From NCBI RefSeq assembly GCF_016920785.2, contig NW_024609879.1:16498078-16562077 (forward strand): a DNA stretch of 64,000 bases, written 5' to 3'. The notes beneath the pieces are model-generated. The model was not told the DNA's origin. It did no database searches and saw nothing but the letters and a program-made list of their open reading frames with translations. This document shows positions 32,926-43,564 of the stretch, piece after piece. Position 1 is the stretch's first letter. Each line of letters begins with the position of its first letter. The translations under genes and the position numbers were made by a program. Origin of the DNA: Ixodes scapularis (Eukaryota > Arthropoda > Arachnida > Ixodida > Ixodidae).

Positions 32926-34059
32926 CTCGAACATTTCCACAATGAATGGCGCCGCTTTTCCCAGGATAGAGGGGCCTTAGAATACTCTTCAGCCTTCAGG
33001 AAAGTATTTGCTTCAGGTCAGGACAGCGCGCGCTCAAGGCACTCCTCGCGACGTGCCGATAAAGTTCGCTTTTCACTCTCTCTCGCTATGTTTTCAAGCG
33101 GCGCCGGCAGATGACTCGTCGACCCGTGGGCACGGTGTAAGACGCAGGAGGCAGGCAGCAGTGCACAAGACGGCTCGTGCCGCCTCATGCTCCACACGCG
33201 CACAGCTCCAGCGAGGCTGTTGCACGTGCAGAAAGACCACGGTGTACCGGGGTGTCATGGCAACGAGATAATGTTTTTCGCTCGCTCTCACACAGTTTCG
33301 CTGTTTGGCTGCCGGCGGCACTGTCAGCCGCGGGCACGGTGGCCGCGGAATGATCTAGCCTTTCGGATGCTTGTCGAACGAACGCTATCTGATGCCTCGC
33401 GCCGCGCATTTAGCCCCGCCGGAGCTTCGCCCATAAAAATGCGACAAATTGGTTCTAAGGTTCGTGAAAAGGTGAAAAAATTATCAAAAAAATGAAAGCC
33501 GTTTACAATTCCCTGTAAGGCCGGTTAGAGCGCAGCTCTTGAGGAGGAAGATGCAAGCGTACTGAGGGATAGGTGACTCCTTGAGGTCACGTGACCTCAA
33601 GGGGGTCACGTGATTAGCTCCCACTCCAGATTGAGATCTGGAGTGGGAGCTAATCCAAAACGACCAGTGAAACACGTCAGCCTCGATCTTGATCGCCACA
33701 GTGAAATAGGCTCGCTCCAGAAAAGTCGATCCCGGCGCGCTCCAAAACGACCAGTGGAATTCGCCATTAAGCTTTGAGCGAAAAACAAGTGTCCTTCTTG
33801 CGATCATTTGACTGCGACTGATCTGTTTACCCCCTGGTTACCCTGGTGACGTTGTCCCCTGTAAAAAAATGGTGCTTTATCTTTCTATTCTTCACTAAAT
33901 ATACTAGAGTTGCGAGTGCGCGCCTGTCTGTGTTCTGTGTTCCTTCCTCGTTCGTCCTCGTGTCTTTGTGCGCGATATTTAACCATGTTCAACGTTTACT
34001 AACTCGCCCAGCTTACTACTCTTCTAGAGTTGAACTAGCTCGGCGCAGAATTTACTTCT
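32926..34059. other. Anonymous stretch with palindromes
   Basis: No gene. Segment 33146-33236 matches 22860-22948 in the opposite orientation. Perfect palindrome CCTTGAGGTCACGTGACCTC... at 33579-33602 is followed by a hairpin with 20-bp arms at 33612-33631/33636-33655. TCCAAAACGACCAGTG occurs twice (33653 and 33742). Possibly the 5' part of the gypsy element that follows. Confidence 0.4.
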
Positions 34060-34392
34060 GTTTCTGCTCACCGAGACAACCAGCAATTGGGATCGCGGCT
34101 GAGTGAGTTTAATGATCTGTTCGAGCCCGGTCTAGGAGCCATCGAGGGGCCACCTGTGCATCTATACTTGAAGGAAGGAGCACGCTGTAGATTCACGAAG
34201 GCCAGACTCTTTCCTTCTGAGGGATAACGTTTCTGAGGACTTTGATCGCCTTGTTCAAACAAGAATTTTGTCTCCGATAGCACATTCAGAGTGGGCGGCA
34301 TCGATCGTTCCTGTGCGGAAAAGTGATGGATCGTTTACAATTGGTGAAGATTTCAAGTTGATTATAAATGCCGCTTGCGCTACTGAACTATA
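34060..34392 (+). pseudogene. Ty3/gypsy RT, 5' part (split copy)
   Basis: Reads through LSEFNDLFEPGLGAIEGPPV, LVQTRILSPIAHSEWAASIV, then PVRKSDGSFTIGEDFKLIIN. These are the N-terminal RT blocks of gypsy elements (the S-P-x-x-x-S-x-W and R-K-D-G-x-x-R motifs, here altered). Frameshifts are present. The RT continues at 41199 after a 6.8 kb insertion. Confidence 0.85.
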
Positions 34393-34797
34393 CCCTTACA
34401 AAAAAAAATGTGAGCCAGTCTGTAGACATCTTAACGATTTTTTAACATACCTGTCCACTTCCTATCTTATCGCCATTTTTCTACAAGGTTTCTACAGATT
34501 TCCTGTCAACAGGAGTCTACAGAGCACAGTCGAAAGAAATCCTACCGACTGTCTGTCGCCAACGGTCGTTAGACTTTGCGTCACTATATTCCAATAGATT
34601 TTCTACAGACCTGACTTGATAGACCATACACACTGAAAACATGACAAAATCGTTGATATGAGTCATAAGCAGGTTTCGTGTGTAGTAAGAAACGCTTTTA
34701 CAACAGGCTTGAAGTGAACTACATAGTCACAGGACTTTCTTGTAAGAGGATCTGCCCCTGTTAAACATTAAAAAAAAATCCCATAGAGTATATATTA

Positions 34798-35044
34798 GGG
34801 TGCCTCAATGTCCTTCTGTTTAGGGTGATGCCACCCTTTGTAGTACCAGATGCCGACAGCACGCGCTCACGGGAAAAATACAAAGAAATCGACGAAAACA
34901 AAATGTCGCCATTGCACAGTCAGCGCCACAAGCGCGTGCAGGGACACGCTCTTTCACGCGCTTCTGAACAAAAAATAAAAATAAAAGTGTGTGACAAAAT
35001 GGCGAGATGCCACCACCCTAAGCCAAGCGCATATGAAGGCACCC
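34798..35044. mobile_element. TA-flanked MITE
   Basis: 247 bp. Left end GGGTGCCTCAATG, right end read inward GGGTGCCTTCATATG, flanked by TA (34796-34797, 35045-35046) inside a TATATAT context. A second inverted motif TTAGGGTG-TGCCACC lies subterminally on both sides. Tc1/mariner-type MITE. Confidence 0.65.
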
Positions 35045-36611
35045 TAGTATATATACGTCAATAACACAGGTTTTCAATCAAACATGCTGTATGTTGCAGC
35101 CTCGGCCACTGCGTGCCCTATTTTTAATATTTAATGTTTCTGTGCTTATTTGTCATTGTCGACGCAGGTATCAACAAACAAAGCCGCCGCTTACGCCGCC
35201 AACCGAAGTGACTTCTACTCTCAGTTTTACGAGAGTCTATCGCGCTATAAAGTCGTCTATTGGACTCGAATGATGTCTCGAGAGGGCTGCTTCGACTGCC
35301 AGTGCACATGTCATCAGTTTAGGCAGAGCAACGACGTAGCAATCACGACGCGAGAGCATACTGCGCCACCATGTGGCCGGCCGCGCTCGCCCTGCGGAAA
35401 TGTAAGCGTGGGATTCTCGAGCCCCGTTAGCTCACTGAAGTTGGAAGACGCTACTTTGTCGTCGCGAATCCTTTGCCCTTCGAACGGTCGCGAAGCAGTT
35501 GCGCCCGGCGTATACCTTACGCAGCATCTTTACGAAATTGTTAGCGCAGCATCGCAACTTTCTGTCAGCGAGCTTCGGCGATTCATCATGTGCTGAAAGT
35601 CGGACGATGTGCTCTCCGTGGCGTCTTTTATGTGTAACTGTTTCTTTTAAAGAAAAATTTAAGTTTAAAAACGCCAACCTAACAGTGTACAAATAATTTT
35701 AAATTTATTGATAATATATATTTATTTATTGATTTATTTGTGGACATCGTGCGGAAAAAATAGTCGCGCTTAGTTCTTCATTCTAAATTATAATGTGAGT
35801 TAAACGACGTAAAACATAGTGTCTTCAAACTTTTTACCGTTTAGAATCACTTTTGGGCTAGACAGCTTCTTTAGAAATTCAAAAGCTGGCCTTCAAAGAG
35901 CTCTCCTGTTCAATCGGTATTGACAGCAGGGTAGACGCTATGCGTGTTTTAGGCCAATCGTGTCTCCGGTTAGGGTCACATGACTGCAGTCTCGAAGCTG
36001 GTGGTAAGGGAGAGCACGGAACCTGTCTAAAAGCCCAAGGCCACGCATAACATCCACTGCATTATCAACCTTGGGTACAAGTGACAAATCCTCCCGTTGT
36101 GTTCATTGTAAAGATAGCATTGCAGATTAGCCTTTGTAAGCGCACCCCCCGTTCTCTGCTGCTTACTTTCTACTTCTTTCCTTTTTCTCTCTCTCTAAGC
36201 TGAAGGCGTAGTAGACGGTGCGTATTCGCCGGACCAACGAACCGTATACTTTTTGTCGCTTGAATTCTCTCTCTGTGCGCGGGTAACGGCGGAAGCGTGA
36301 TCACGTGGTTTGACGGATGACGCATTAGCCGTTGACAAACCCGGAACGCCTGCGAAGACCGGACCTAGCTTCGCGGGTGATACGGCCTGCGGGCCTGCTG
36401 TGGATTTCGCTTCTGTGGTAAATGTGGTAAATCTAGTTCTAGAGTTCCGATCACCAGCAGCGCATTTCGTCTTAGTACCAAGTGCGATCTTCAACATGCG
36501 GATTGCCAAGACCATGGATATTTTCTTTGGCAGCGCCTACACACCGGTGATCTTCCTTTGTTGTGGGCATACATTTTCCCACTAGCTTCGACGGTTCGAC
36601 GGACCGAAGAC
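35045..36611. other. Interior of the 6.8 kb element, candidate exons
   Basis: No family recognised. Possible exon signals on the plus strand: an ATG in Kozak context GCGCCACCATGTGG at 35371 followed 30 bases later by a donor-like AAATGTAAGCG; a pyrimidine tract TTTCCTTTTTCTCTCTCTCT before an AG at 36198-36199 with a short open frame behind it. The ORF 35150-35596 spans the first. All speculative. Confidence 0.2.
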
Positions 36612-36832
36612 CAGGGTTGCCAGGTTGGGCTATAAATAGCCAAATTGGGCTAGTTTTATTTGCAGTCGGCGGGAGAAAATGGTAGTTGGCTATTTGGCTG
36701 TATTGGGCTATTTCTGACCTGTGCATTTGGCTATTTCTGACCTGTGCATCGGGCAATTTCTGACCTGTGCTGGAACCAAAATGCCTAAAAGCACTTAGGT
36801 TTATAAGTTCAAATGTGTTTTTTAGAGTAGAT

Positions 36833-36945
36833 AGATAGTCTTATTCAACCCTGGAGGGTCGCAGCACCACAGAAAGGCCATTGGCCCGTACCTGAGGCCT
36901 GTGGTGCCGCAGTATAACAGGAACTTAACACAACAGTAACAAGGA
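36833..36945 (-). mobile_element. LINE 3' tail fragment
   Basis: On the minus strand: GTGGTGCTGCGACCCTCCAG then GGTTGAATAAGACTATCTAT, that is, a 3' end with an AATAA-type signal running into a short TAGA-like repeat. Fragment only; resembles CR1/L2-type 3' ends elsewhere in the window (46573-46640, 51336-51415). Confidence 0.45.
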
Positions 36946-37099
36946 CATTAACGGTAATTAATGTTTACCGCAAAGATCATATGGGATGGTACGTGTCAGT
37001 CCGAAAAGGAGGTGTCCGTCACAGCCGGAGGAAGTCTAATGCCTCCTTGCACCGGGCTTTCAAGTCCTCTTTCTCTTGGGGGGCGCTTCAGTCCCTTAA

Positions 37100-39301
37100 A
37101 GGGATTGTCCGGTCAAATTTTGTATTCGAGAAAACAATTGAATATCATTGTTATTGCCTCGAGACGCATCGTACGTGTAATATCTGAATTTTATATGGCC
37201 CTCTGCGTGAGTAATTAAATTTATACTGCTCCAATCGCATTCTAGCGTAAACGCGGTTTTCGTTGGCAACATTGAAGCTCTGACGTCACAAAACACAAAG
37301 CGAGCATTTTTGTCTCGTCGATTGCCTGTGAGTGAACGCCTCAGCGTGCTTCGTTTTTTAGTTGTGCTCGACTTGTTTCGTGGTTGGGTGAGATTTTTGT
37401 TGCGTGGTTGGGTGCCATATCCACCGGGCAGCACATGCGAGCCAAGACATGACGTTCCACACTTTTCCGCGAGACGTGCAGTGACGAGCAAAGTGGATCG
37501 TCGTCGTGCGTAGGGACTGGGTTCCCGTCAAGATCGAGATCTCGCTTATGCAGCAATCATCTCACAGAAGAAAGCTACGAGCTGAGCTCTAAGCGGACAG
37601 AAGGGTTGTAAGCTGAGGTGTGATGCTGTGCCAACGATATTGAACTACGTCCACCCACACCTCGCCCAAATCGGGCCAGTCAATTTAGGTCTGTTCGATT
37701 CCCCTGAACTGGCTGAACTAGTTCAGCGTCCATGCAGAGGCAGACGACAAGAGCAGACGGCGATAGCAGACGACAATCCTCGTCCGCCTCTGCTCGCGGT
37801 ACCATTTTTCGCAGCTCTTGCTCAAATGTCTGCAATGTTTAACAATAACGCCGATGCGGAGGTTGCATTTCCTCTCATTTATGATAATAAGGTACCCGCG
37901 GTGGATGCGGAATTGAGTTCATAACCGAGGGTAGGAATTTGCTTGATTATGATATTCTGAAAGTGTTTTGGGCACCTGCTCGCGTAGGTTTGGCTTCCTG
38001 TGGTGAGTGTTGAAATATTGGCTCGCGTAAATTGTTTCTTTTTGATGCTATGTGGAGATCCAAAGTTTTGATATTCTTACTTACAGTCACAGGAAAGGTA
38101 TTGCCTTCATGATAGTCCCCGCCTTCAGTTGCTCTTGGATGCATACTGAAGATCCGATACATTTCAGAGGTCTGGGATTTAGTGCGTTGACACTCGCATG
38201 TCCCCGTAGCTGAGCATAATACTGCTCAGCTACGGGACGCCCACCAACGGGCCTGGGAAAAACGCCGAGAATCGGCATTTTTGCCGATTCTCGCTTCAAC
38301 TTGACGCCGAAGTTACGGTCGTTTATAACTGTCTTGGCCAAGACGCTACCGTCAGGCCTTCCTCTTCCAGGTGACCGGTATACCGACCGCGCGCTGCCGC
38401 CAGCGACTCCCGACGTAAAATCATCCTGATGCAGCGAACCTATCGTCGAAATGCAAAGATTCCCTTTGAGGGGCTTTTGCCACTACCAGAACTTCCTGGC
38501 CGAATCGAAAAGACCTTGATTATGCAGCGAAACCGAAACCAACAGTTCGGCCATCTCGAAATGATACCAGAACTTGTATTTAGCACGCGTGCAGCCCGAT
38601 ATCTGTTTGACCCGCGTGTGAAAATGGAGCGTGACTACGATTCACCAAGCTCGTCCAAGTCAAGTGACGACATGCATTCGAACGGTTCGCCGTTTGCCTT
38701 CGGCCCGCGGACATCGCCTCTGGGGGAACGACCCGCCGCCTCATCACCGATCCAGTGGATCCGCCGGAATATGTGCCCAGATGCCGCTTCGTGTACCTAG
38801 CTGTGCCACTTCAGAGGCGAAATCTGCATCCTTTGCTTTGCAAGCGCCCCTAGTTCGATTGGCGTCCGTTGCAGTTGTGTTTGCGCGAAACAGCATACGT
38901 TTTCTCGAAGCTTATGGCTGTCTGCGAGTAATATCCTGCTAAAAGGCGGGACTTTTTCTGCACGTGCTTGGGAACTGCATTAAAAAAACCGTGTTTCAGT
39001 AGGGTACTACCTAGGAGACTATATAATTCGAAACAAAATACAAGACACCCGTCGACCAACGCTTGTTATCCCCACCATCCGACAAACCTTTGTGTTTTGT
39101 GACGTCACACAGCACCTACGGATGTCAGCCATTGACACTGGCGAAATTTAGGGTGCAGTTTCGTACATAGGCTCATGAAGGGTTTAGTTAATAACGGGAG
39201 ATCATATACCAAAATAAAAATGACGTTTGTCTATATGAAGGCTCCCTCAACGTAACGGGTGCAACAACTTAAGTACTTCCGGTTTCGACCGGACAATCCC
39301 T
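37100..39301. mobile_element. TTAA-flanked element inside the hAT
   Basis: 2202 bp flanked by TTAA (37096-37099, 39302-39305). TIR AGGGATTGTCCGGTC at the left and complement at the right; a second symmetrical pair GACGTCACAAAACACAAAG (37284) and CTTTGTGTTTTGTGACGTC (39088) lies inside. piggyBac-like by target site. An unassigned 123-codon plus-strand frame (38429-38800) with a Ser-rich middle (YDSPSSSKSSDD) lies inside; no transposase domain recognised. Confidence 0.72.
38195..38305. repeat. Two adjacent hairpins
   Basis: CCGTAGCTGAGC / GCTCAGCTACGG (about 38200-38236) followed by CGAGAATCGGCA / TGCCGATTCTCG (about 38266-38293, loop of four T). Each stem is perfect over 12 bases. Confidence 0.7.
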
Positions 39302-39894
39302 TTAACCCTGATAAGTATGCGACAGCAAACAAATTCGTCTTCTTTTTGCGCGCCTTGTGCAATTGTTTACCTCCGAATTTTGTCCGAATGCAAGCATGTG
39401 TTGTTATTCCTCTAACTCAACAAGTGACGGCGCGATTCCTTGCGGCCTTAACAGCACCTGTTCTGCGCATTCTTTAGGTTGTCTGTTGATTGGCTAATTC
39501 TGCATAGTTATACCGTGACGTCATTCTGGTCATCATGCCCCGTTAGCAAGCGTCCCAATACAGTGGAAGGTATGTTGTCATGCGCTTGTACGAGCGTTTC
39601 AGGAAGTTCGCCGAACGTGCAAGGGACGCCATTTCTGGGGCATTTGGTGGATAAAAATGTATTATGTGTCTTTTCTGCTCAAAATAAACGTTTCAAATGA
39701 TAAGATTGTTTGTTTGTTTTTTGGCTATTTTTGGGCTATTTTTCTGGATCGACATTTGGCTATTTTTGGGCTATATCTCGTAGACGTTTGGCGGGTTGGA
39801 GTTCAAACACCTGGCAACCCTGCCGAAGACATGACGGACCGCCTTCTCTTCCATGTGAGTGACAAGGAGAGGCCCTCCTGATCATTTGAGATAG

Positions 39895-40031
39895 GTATTC
39901 ATGCTACGCAATGTACGTTTTATCACTATCCGATGAGTTTGAACCGTGTCGAACTCTGTGCCAAGAATCTCCGACGAGTTCAACGTGTAATCCACAGCGA
40001 TCGGCCCGAAAGGCACTGTACAGCGCTAATT
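39895..40031 (+). CDS. Candidate internal exon, unidentified
   Basis: Open frame between a possible acceptor (GAGATAG at 39888-39894, weak pyrimidine tract) and a strong donor ATTGTAAGTG at 40032. Encodes 45 residues including FYHYPMSLNRVELCAKNLRR and RVIHSDRPERHC, which look protein-like. It ends in phase 0, which fits the downstream exon only if that one uses its second acceptor (40625). Not recognised. No start upstream in this frame. Confidence 0.25.
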
Positions 40032-40601
40032 GTAAGTGCTTTTTGCGCCCTCAATTCAAAAATTAAAAAGTTAATTAAAACATTTTAAATTTGCTAATTA
40101 CCTAATTTCACGTATTTTCTAGAGGCCGCCATGGCCATTAACACTTCCCCAGGGCTCAAATTACTTTATCTCAAGTTCCCTTTTTAAAAATTTGGTGTAA
40201 CTAAAAAAAAAAAAAAAACACCCTGTATACGTCTCTAGTGTAAAATAGACTTGCTAATGGAGCAGCGATTTGAAGACACTTAACTTTTTCATTACCATGC
40301 AAAGTCTAGGCTTCTATGAAAGCTGCAGGCAGAAGCTGGTAGCTTAGCGTTGATTGGAGAGTTTGGCCGGGCCAGCTGTATTGGTGGCGCAAGCTTACAA
40401 AGGTTACAGCCTCTATCGTCCATCCATCCATGATCTCCCACCCATTTGGCTTCCAACGTATCATGCCCGTTTTTCCTAATTATCGAGCAAGTGAGCCTGT
40501 GAATGGGGCATATGCTCCCCAGTTGAGTAGTGGGGAGCTGCACAACTTTTAATAGATGCATTTAATAATTTAAATCTCTCTCTCTCTCTCTATTTTTCCA
40601 G

Positions 40602-40708
40602 GCCACATCTGTGCACTTTTCAAGGTCGATGGAGCAAAGATCAAGCACAACCTATCAAGCATGCTGAGCAAGCTGGACAAGTACAACAAAACACTGCTCA
40701 ACCACTGA
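40602..40708 (+). CDS. Orphan 3'-terminal exon, unidentified
   Basis: Preceded by a textbook acceptor: a long CT tract (40575-40591), TATTTTTCCAG, then an open frame HICALFKVDGAKIKHNLSSM to a stop at 40706-40708 (34 codons in the frame entered in phase 1). AATAAA overlaps 40710-40715, two bases after the stop. Lys/Leu-rich helical ending. An alternative acceptor at 40623-40624 (TTTTCAAG) would give a phase-0 exon with the same ending. It lies near the right end of the 6.8 kb TIR element, so it is either the element's own gene or captured host sequence. No family recognised. Confidence 0.45.
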
Positions 40709-41198
40709 GAATAAAAGAAAACGAAAAATAAGAACATTTTGTCTGGTCTTTGAGTGTATAATGAAGCAAGTGCTCTGCATGCAGCATATGCATCGGTACA
40801 CTTCAGAACTGATAACTAGCATTACACAAAGATAATGGATAGAGTTGAGGGGATTTTTCTGTAGAAAGTGGGCAGAAAATGGGTAGAAACTGCTATATTC
40901 TCCACAGTGAGATGATAGAAACTGTGGCCGCTTGTCTACAGCAATTCGTTAGAAACTCTCTAATTGGCGCTAGAAATGGGACTGGAGTGTTGCTAGATAT
41001 AGTCTGTATGTCTGCTGTACAGAGTCGCCACATTATCTGTACACTGAAGTCCGCACAAAACCTGTAGGAAGCAGCGGCCAATAATCTGTAGACAATGGTT
41101 AAAAAAGTGGATACATTCTCTCTAGGAAATCTATGCTCTCTAGCCACAATTATGTCTAGAAATTCTGTAGAAATTGGTTAAATTTTTTTGTAAGGGTA

Positions 41199-41680
41199 CT
41201 CTGCCAAGCGCAGCGGAAAGTTTTGCGCGATTGCGTGGCGGTGTCGTGTACAGTACAATAGACCTCCGAGACGCGTACAACCAGGCACTGTTGGACGAGG
41301 ATTCCAAAAAACTGATGGTGGTTAATATACCCATCGCGGTGCCTTCCGTTACAACCGGTTGCCGTTCGGGGTTGCGTCGGTTCCGGGCATTTTTAGAGAA
41401 AAATGAAAACCATGCTGGCCGGCCTGCAAGGAGTACAGATGCACTTAGATGACGTGTTGGTAGCTGATCAGCCAGGAACAAAGAATCTGAGAAGTGTGCT
41501 TCAACATTTGCGACTGCGGAACTCAAAATTTAATCTTAAGAAAAGTGAAGCCTGTTACTTGGGACACAGAGTGAACCAGGAACCCCATCGAGACGAATCT
41601 GGACACCAAATCTGGACACCAAATCTGGACACCAAACTTAGCGGGTCGATTCGGTCACGACGTCACAGCCACGTGTGACG
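41199..41680 (+). pseudogene. Ty3/gypsy RT, 3' part (split copy)
   Basis: Continues the RT from 34392: FARLRGGVVYSTIDLRDAYN (motif A with the catalytic Asp in TIDL), then in a shifted frame GVQMHLDDVLVADQPG (motif C, HLDD for the usual YLDD) and NSKFNLKKSEACYLGHRV. Ends in a 13-bp tandem repeat (CCAAATCTGGACA, three units, 41592-41638). Frameshifted and non-functional. Confidence 0.85.
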
Positions 41681-41779
41681 TAACACGTGACTGCACGCGT
41701 TGCATTAGAGGATTTTTGGTGCCACCGACGCCGACGCCGGATTTTTGTGACCCGACCTAAGCCAAGTGACCATCTACAG

Positions 41780-42200
41780 TAAATTGCGGGGTCGTCTGAA
41801 CTACGAAAACACTTGATGGCGGTTGCAGATTCACGTGGTCGGCGATTTGGACAGCGACGGGTTATGTCCTGGCTTCATCCGGAGCAGGGACAGGTTTTCA
41901 CAGCGTCGAAGTGTTCGCTCCGAGGTCGATGAATGCGCCGTATTCTCACAGAAAGTCCATCCCGAGGATGACGTCTCTTGCACAGCCTTGTCGTACGACG
42001 AATTTCACGGGGCAGATCTTAACATGGATCTTGACTCGCGCAGTGCACTTTCCGACGGGTATAGCCGGGCTTCTTCCGGTAGCTCGAGTTTGTGGGGCAA
42101 GTCGTGACGTCGTAACTTTTCGAAGGCGGCGTGAGAGCTTCCCACTCATACCGGAGTAATCCGCACCGCTAGTCACGGTGCCGATGTGTCGTGCCCGTCG
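41780..42200 (-). pseudogene. Ty3/gypsy protease-region fragment, copy 1
   Basis: On the minus strand: TSGADYSGMSGKLSRRLRKV, then GKCTARVKIHVKICPVKFVV and CARDVILGMDFL. The final L-G-M-D-F-L block is the conserved end of gypsy retropepsins. It is a fragment only; the same region occurs again at 42655-42920 in the same orientation. Confidence 0.7.
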
Positions 42201-42654
42201 ATGGCGACGTTCCGACGCCCGGCGTCGTTAGAGTGGGGGCCCTTCGACGTTCGTGGAGGGTAATTTCGTCGTTGGTTTTTGGCAATTTTACCTCCAGGGG
42301 TTGCCACGCTTAGTTTCCCCGACGAGGAGTGAAGAGCGAGAGGATCTCACGACGGGGCTTGTGCATCGGCGAAGCTGGACATCGAGCTGTCGGCATGACA
42401 GCTGGATAGCGCGAGAGTGCGGGAGTGAGTCGGCAAGGCTACGCTGGCTCCTTATCTACAATACTCGATATCTCTAACATTCGGCCTAGAATATTCCAGC
42501 GTCCAACATTTGGGATAAGTGTAAGCATGCTTCTTGTCGAAGTATGGAATAGTGTTTCCTCTCGGCTACGCTTGCGGTGCTACTGCCCCCTTCAAGAGCT
42601 TATCGTCCAGATGAAAGTTTGAATAAAACAAGACAAAAGTAAACAAAATGAACA
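42201..42654. other. Stretch between the two protease fragments
   Basis: No domain recognised. May hold gag or LTR sequence of the same minus-strand gypsy element. Confidence 0.3.
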
Positions 42655-42920
42655 TCCACAGTAAATTACTGGGTCATCTAAACTGCGAAAACACTCGATT
42701 GCGGCAGTAGGTTCATGTGGTTGGCGATGATTTGGACAGCGGCTGGCATCGTTCTAGCTTTCTCCGGAGCAAGGGCAGGTTTTCGCAGCGTCAAAACGTT
42801 CTCTCCGAGGTCGATGACTGTGCCGTATTCACACAAAGAGTCCATCCCGAAAATGACGTGTCTTGCATGTAGTATTACGAATTTCACGCGGTAAATTACG
42901 CTATTTGTAAGAAGCGCGAA
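42655..42920 (-). pseudogene. Ty3/gypsy protease-region fragment, copy 2
   Basis: On the minus strand: VKFVILHARHVIFGMDSLCE then YGTVIDLGENVLTLRKPALA. Parallel to 41780-42000 nucleotide by nucleotide (shared ACAGTAAATT, GCGAAAACACT, CATGTGGTTGGCG, CTCCGGAGCA). Two copies in tandem suggest a duplication or two insertions of the same family. Confidence 0.65.
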
Positions 42921-43270
42921 ACATTGTAAGAAAAACGAAGATGGCTTTTTCATAAATAAAAAAAAAATATTTATCTTCATTTATGTTGATTATTATTTAT
43001 TTATTCTTAGTGGGGGGTGGGGAGCGTTGCCGTATTGGGGTAGACATAATTAGATGCTGCTATAGACGCCGACGGAATATGAACGACAGCGCGTGTTTTC
43101 CGAACCTTCGGCCCGCAGCACGCGCTCCATGCCTTCCACCGTGCTTTGCCAGCTCGCTCGAGGTGCACGAGACGCCGAAGCATTGTCGAAAGTAGCAAAC
43201 TTGCGCTGGAGGCGGGAGAACTGAAGCTCCTCTTTGCCGTTGTCAACCTGTGATTGGCTATACCTAACAC

Positions 43271-43390
43271 AAGTTCGCCTGCTTCTTGCGCAGCGGTTGC
43301 TGTGACGTCTGAGCGCCAATCAGAGCTCGGCGTTCTTACGTCACCGCAACACCTGCGCAAGAAGCAGGCAAAGTTCCGCTCCGCATACTT
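43271..43390. mobile_element. CRE-palindrome MITE, copy 1
   Basis: Foldback unit: AAGTTCGCCTGCTTCTTGCG...GTGACGT at the left, ACGTCACCGCAAC...GCAAGAAGCAGGCAAAGTTC at the right. Shares arms with copies at 44593-44811 and 52826-52965. Confidence 0.65.
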
Positions 43391-43564
43391 GAAATATCGG
43401 TGGAAATGTATATCTTCCGTTCTTTTTTGTGTATAGTGCAATGTTCACGGTCACCTTTTTTTTTTAGGGGCGAAGCTTTTTAGGGTCTAGCCTCGTTCGT
43501 CCGGCCGTCCGGCCGTCCGGCCGGCCGGACGGCGTTTGTGCTCACATAAAAAGAAAAAAAAAAT

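Larger units (their letters stand above)
36612..39822. mobile_element. hAT element with perfect 8-bp duplication
   Basis: 3211 bp flanked by CCGAAGAC at 36604-36611 and 39823-39830. TIR CAGGGTTGCCAGGT at both ends, with GGCTATTTTTGGGCTA-type subterminal repeats on both sides. This is a typical hAT layout. No transposase recognised inside; most of the interior is a later TTAA-flanked insertion (37100-39301) and a LINE 3' tail. Confidence 0.92.
34393..41196. mobile_element. 6.8 kb TA-flanked TIR element splitting the gypsy RT
   Basis: TIR of 14 identical bases CCCTTACAAAAAAA at both ends, with TA at 34391-34392 and 41197-41198. Both subterminal regions are rich in TTTCTACAGA/TTTCTAGAG motifs. 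The gypsy RT coding sequence resumes directly on the other side, so this is one insertion event followed by later ones inside it. It contains a TA MITE (34798), a hAT (36612-39822) and at least one spliced-looking coding exon (40602-40708). Tc1/mariner-like by target site, but the length and content are unusual. Confidence 0.7.

Noticed and set aside
41640..41720. Cluster of ACGTCA/CACGTG motifs as a promoter
   Set aside because: The motifs are present but no start codon, exon or downstream frame follows; more likely element sequence.
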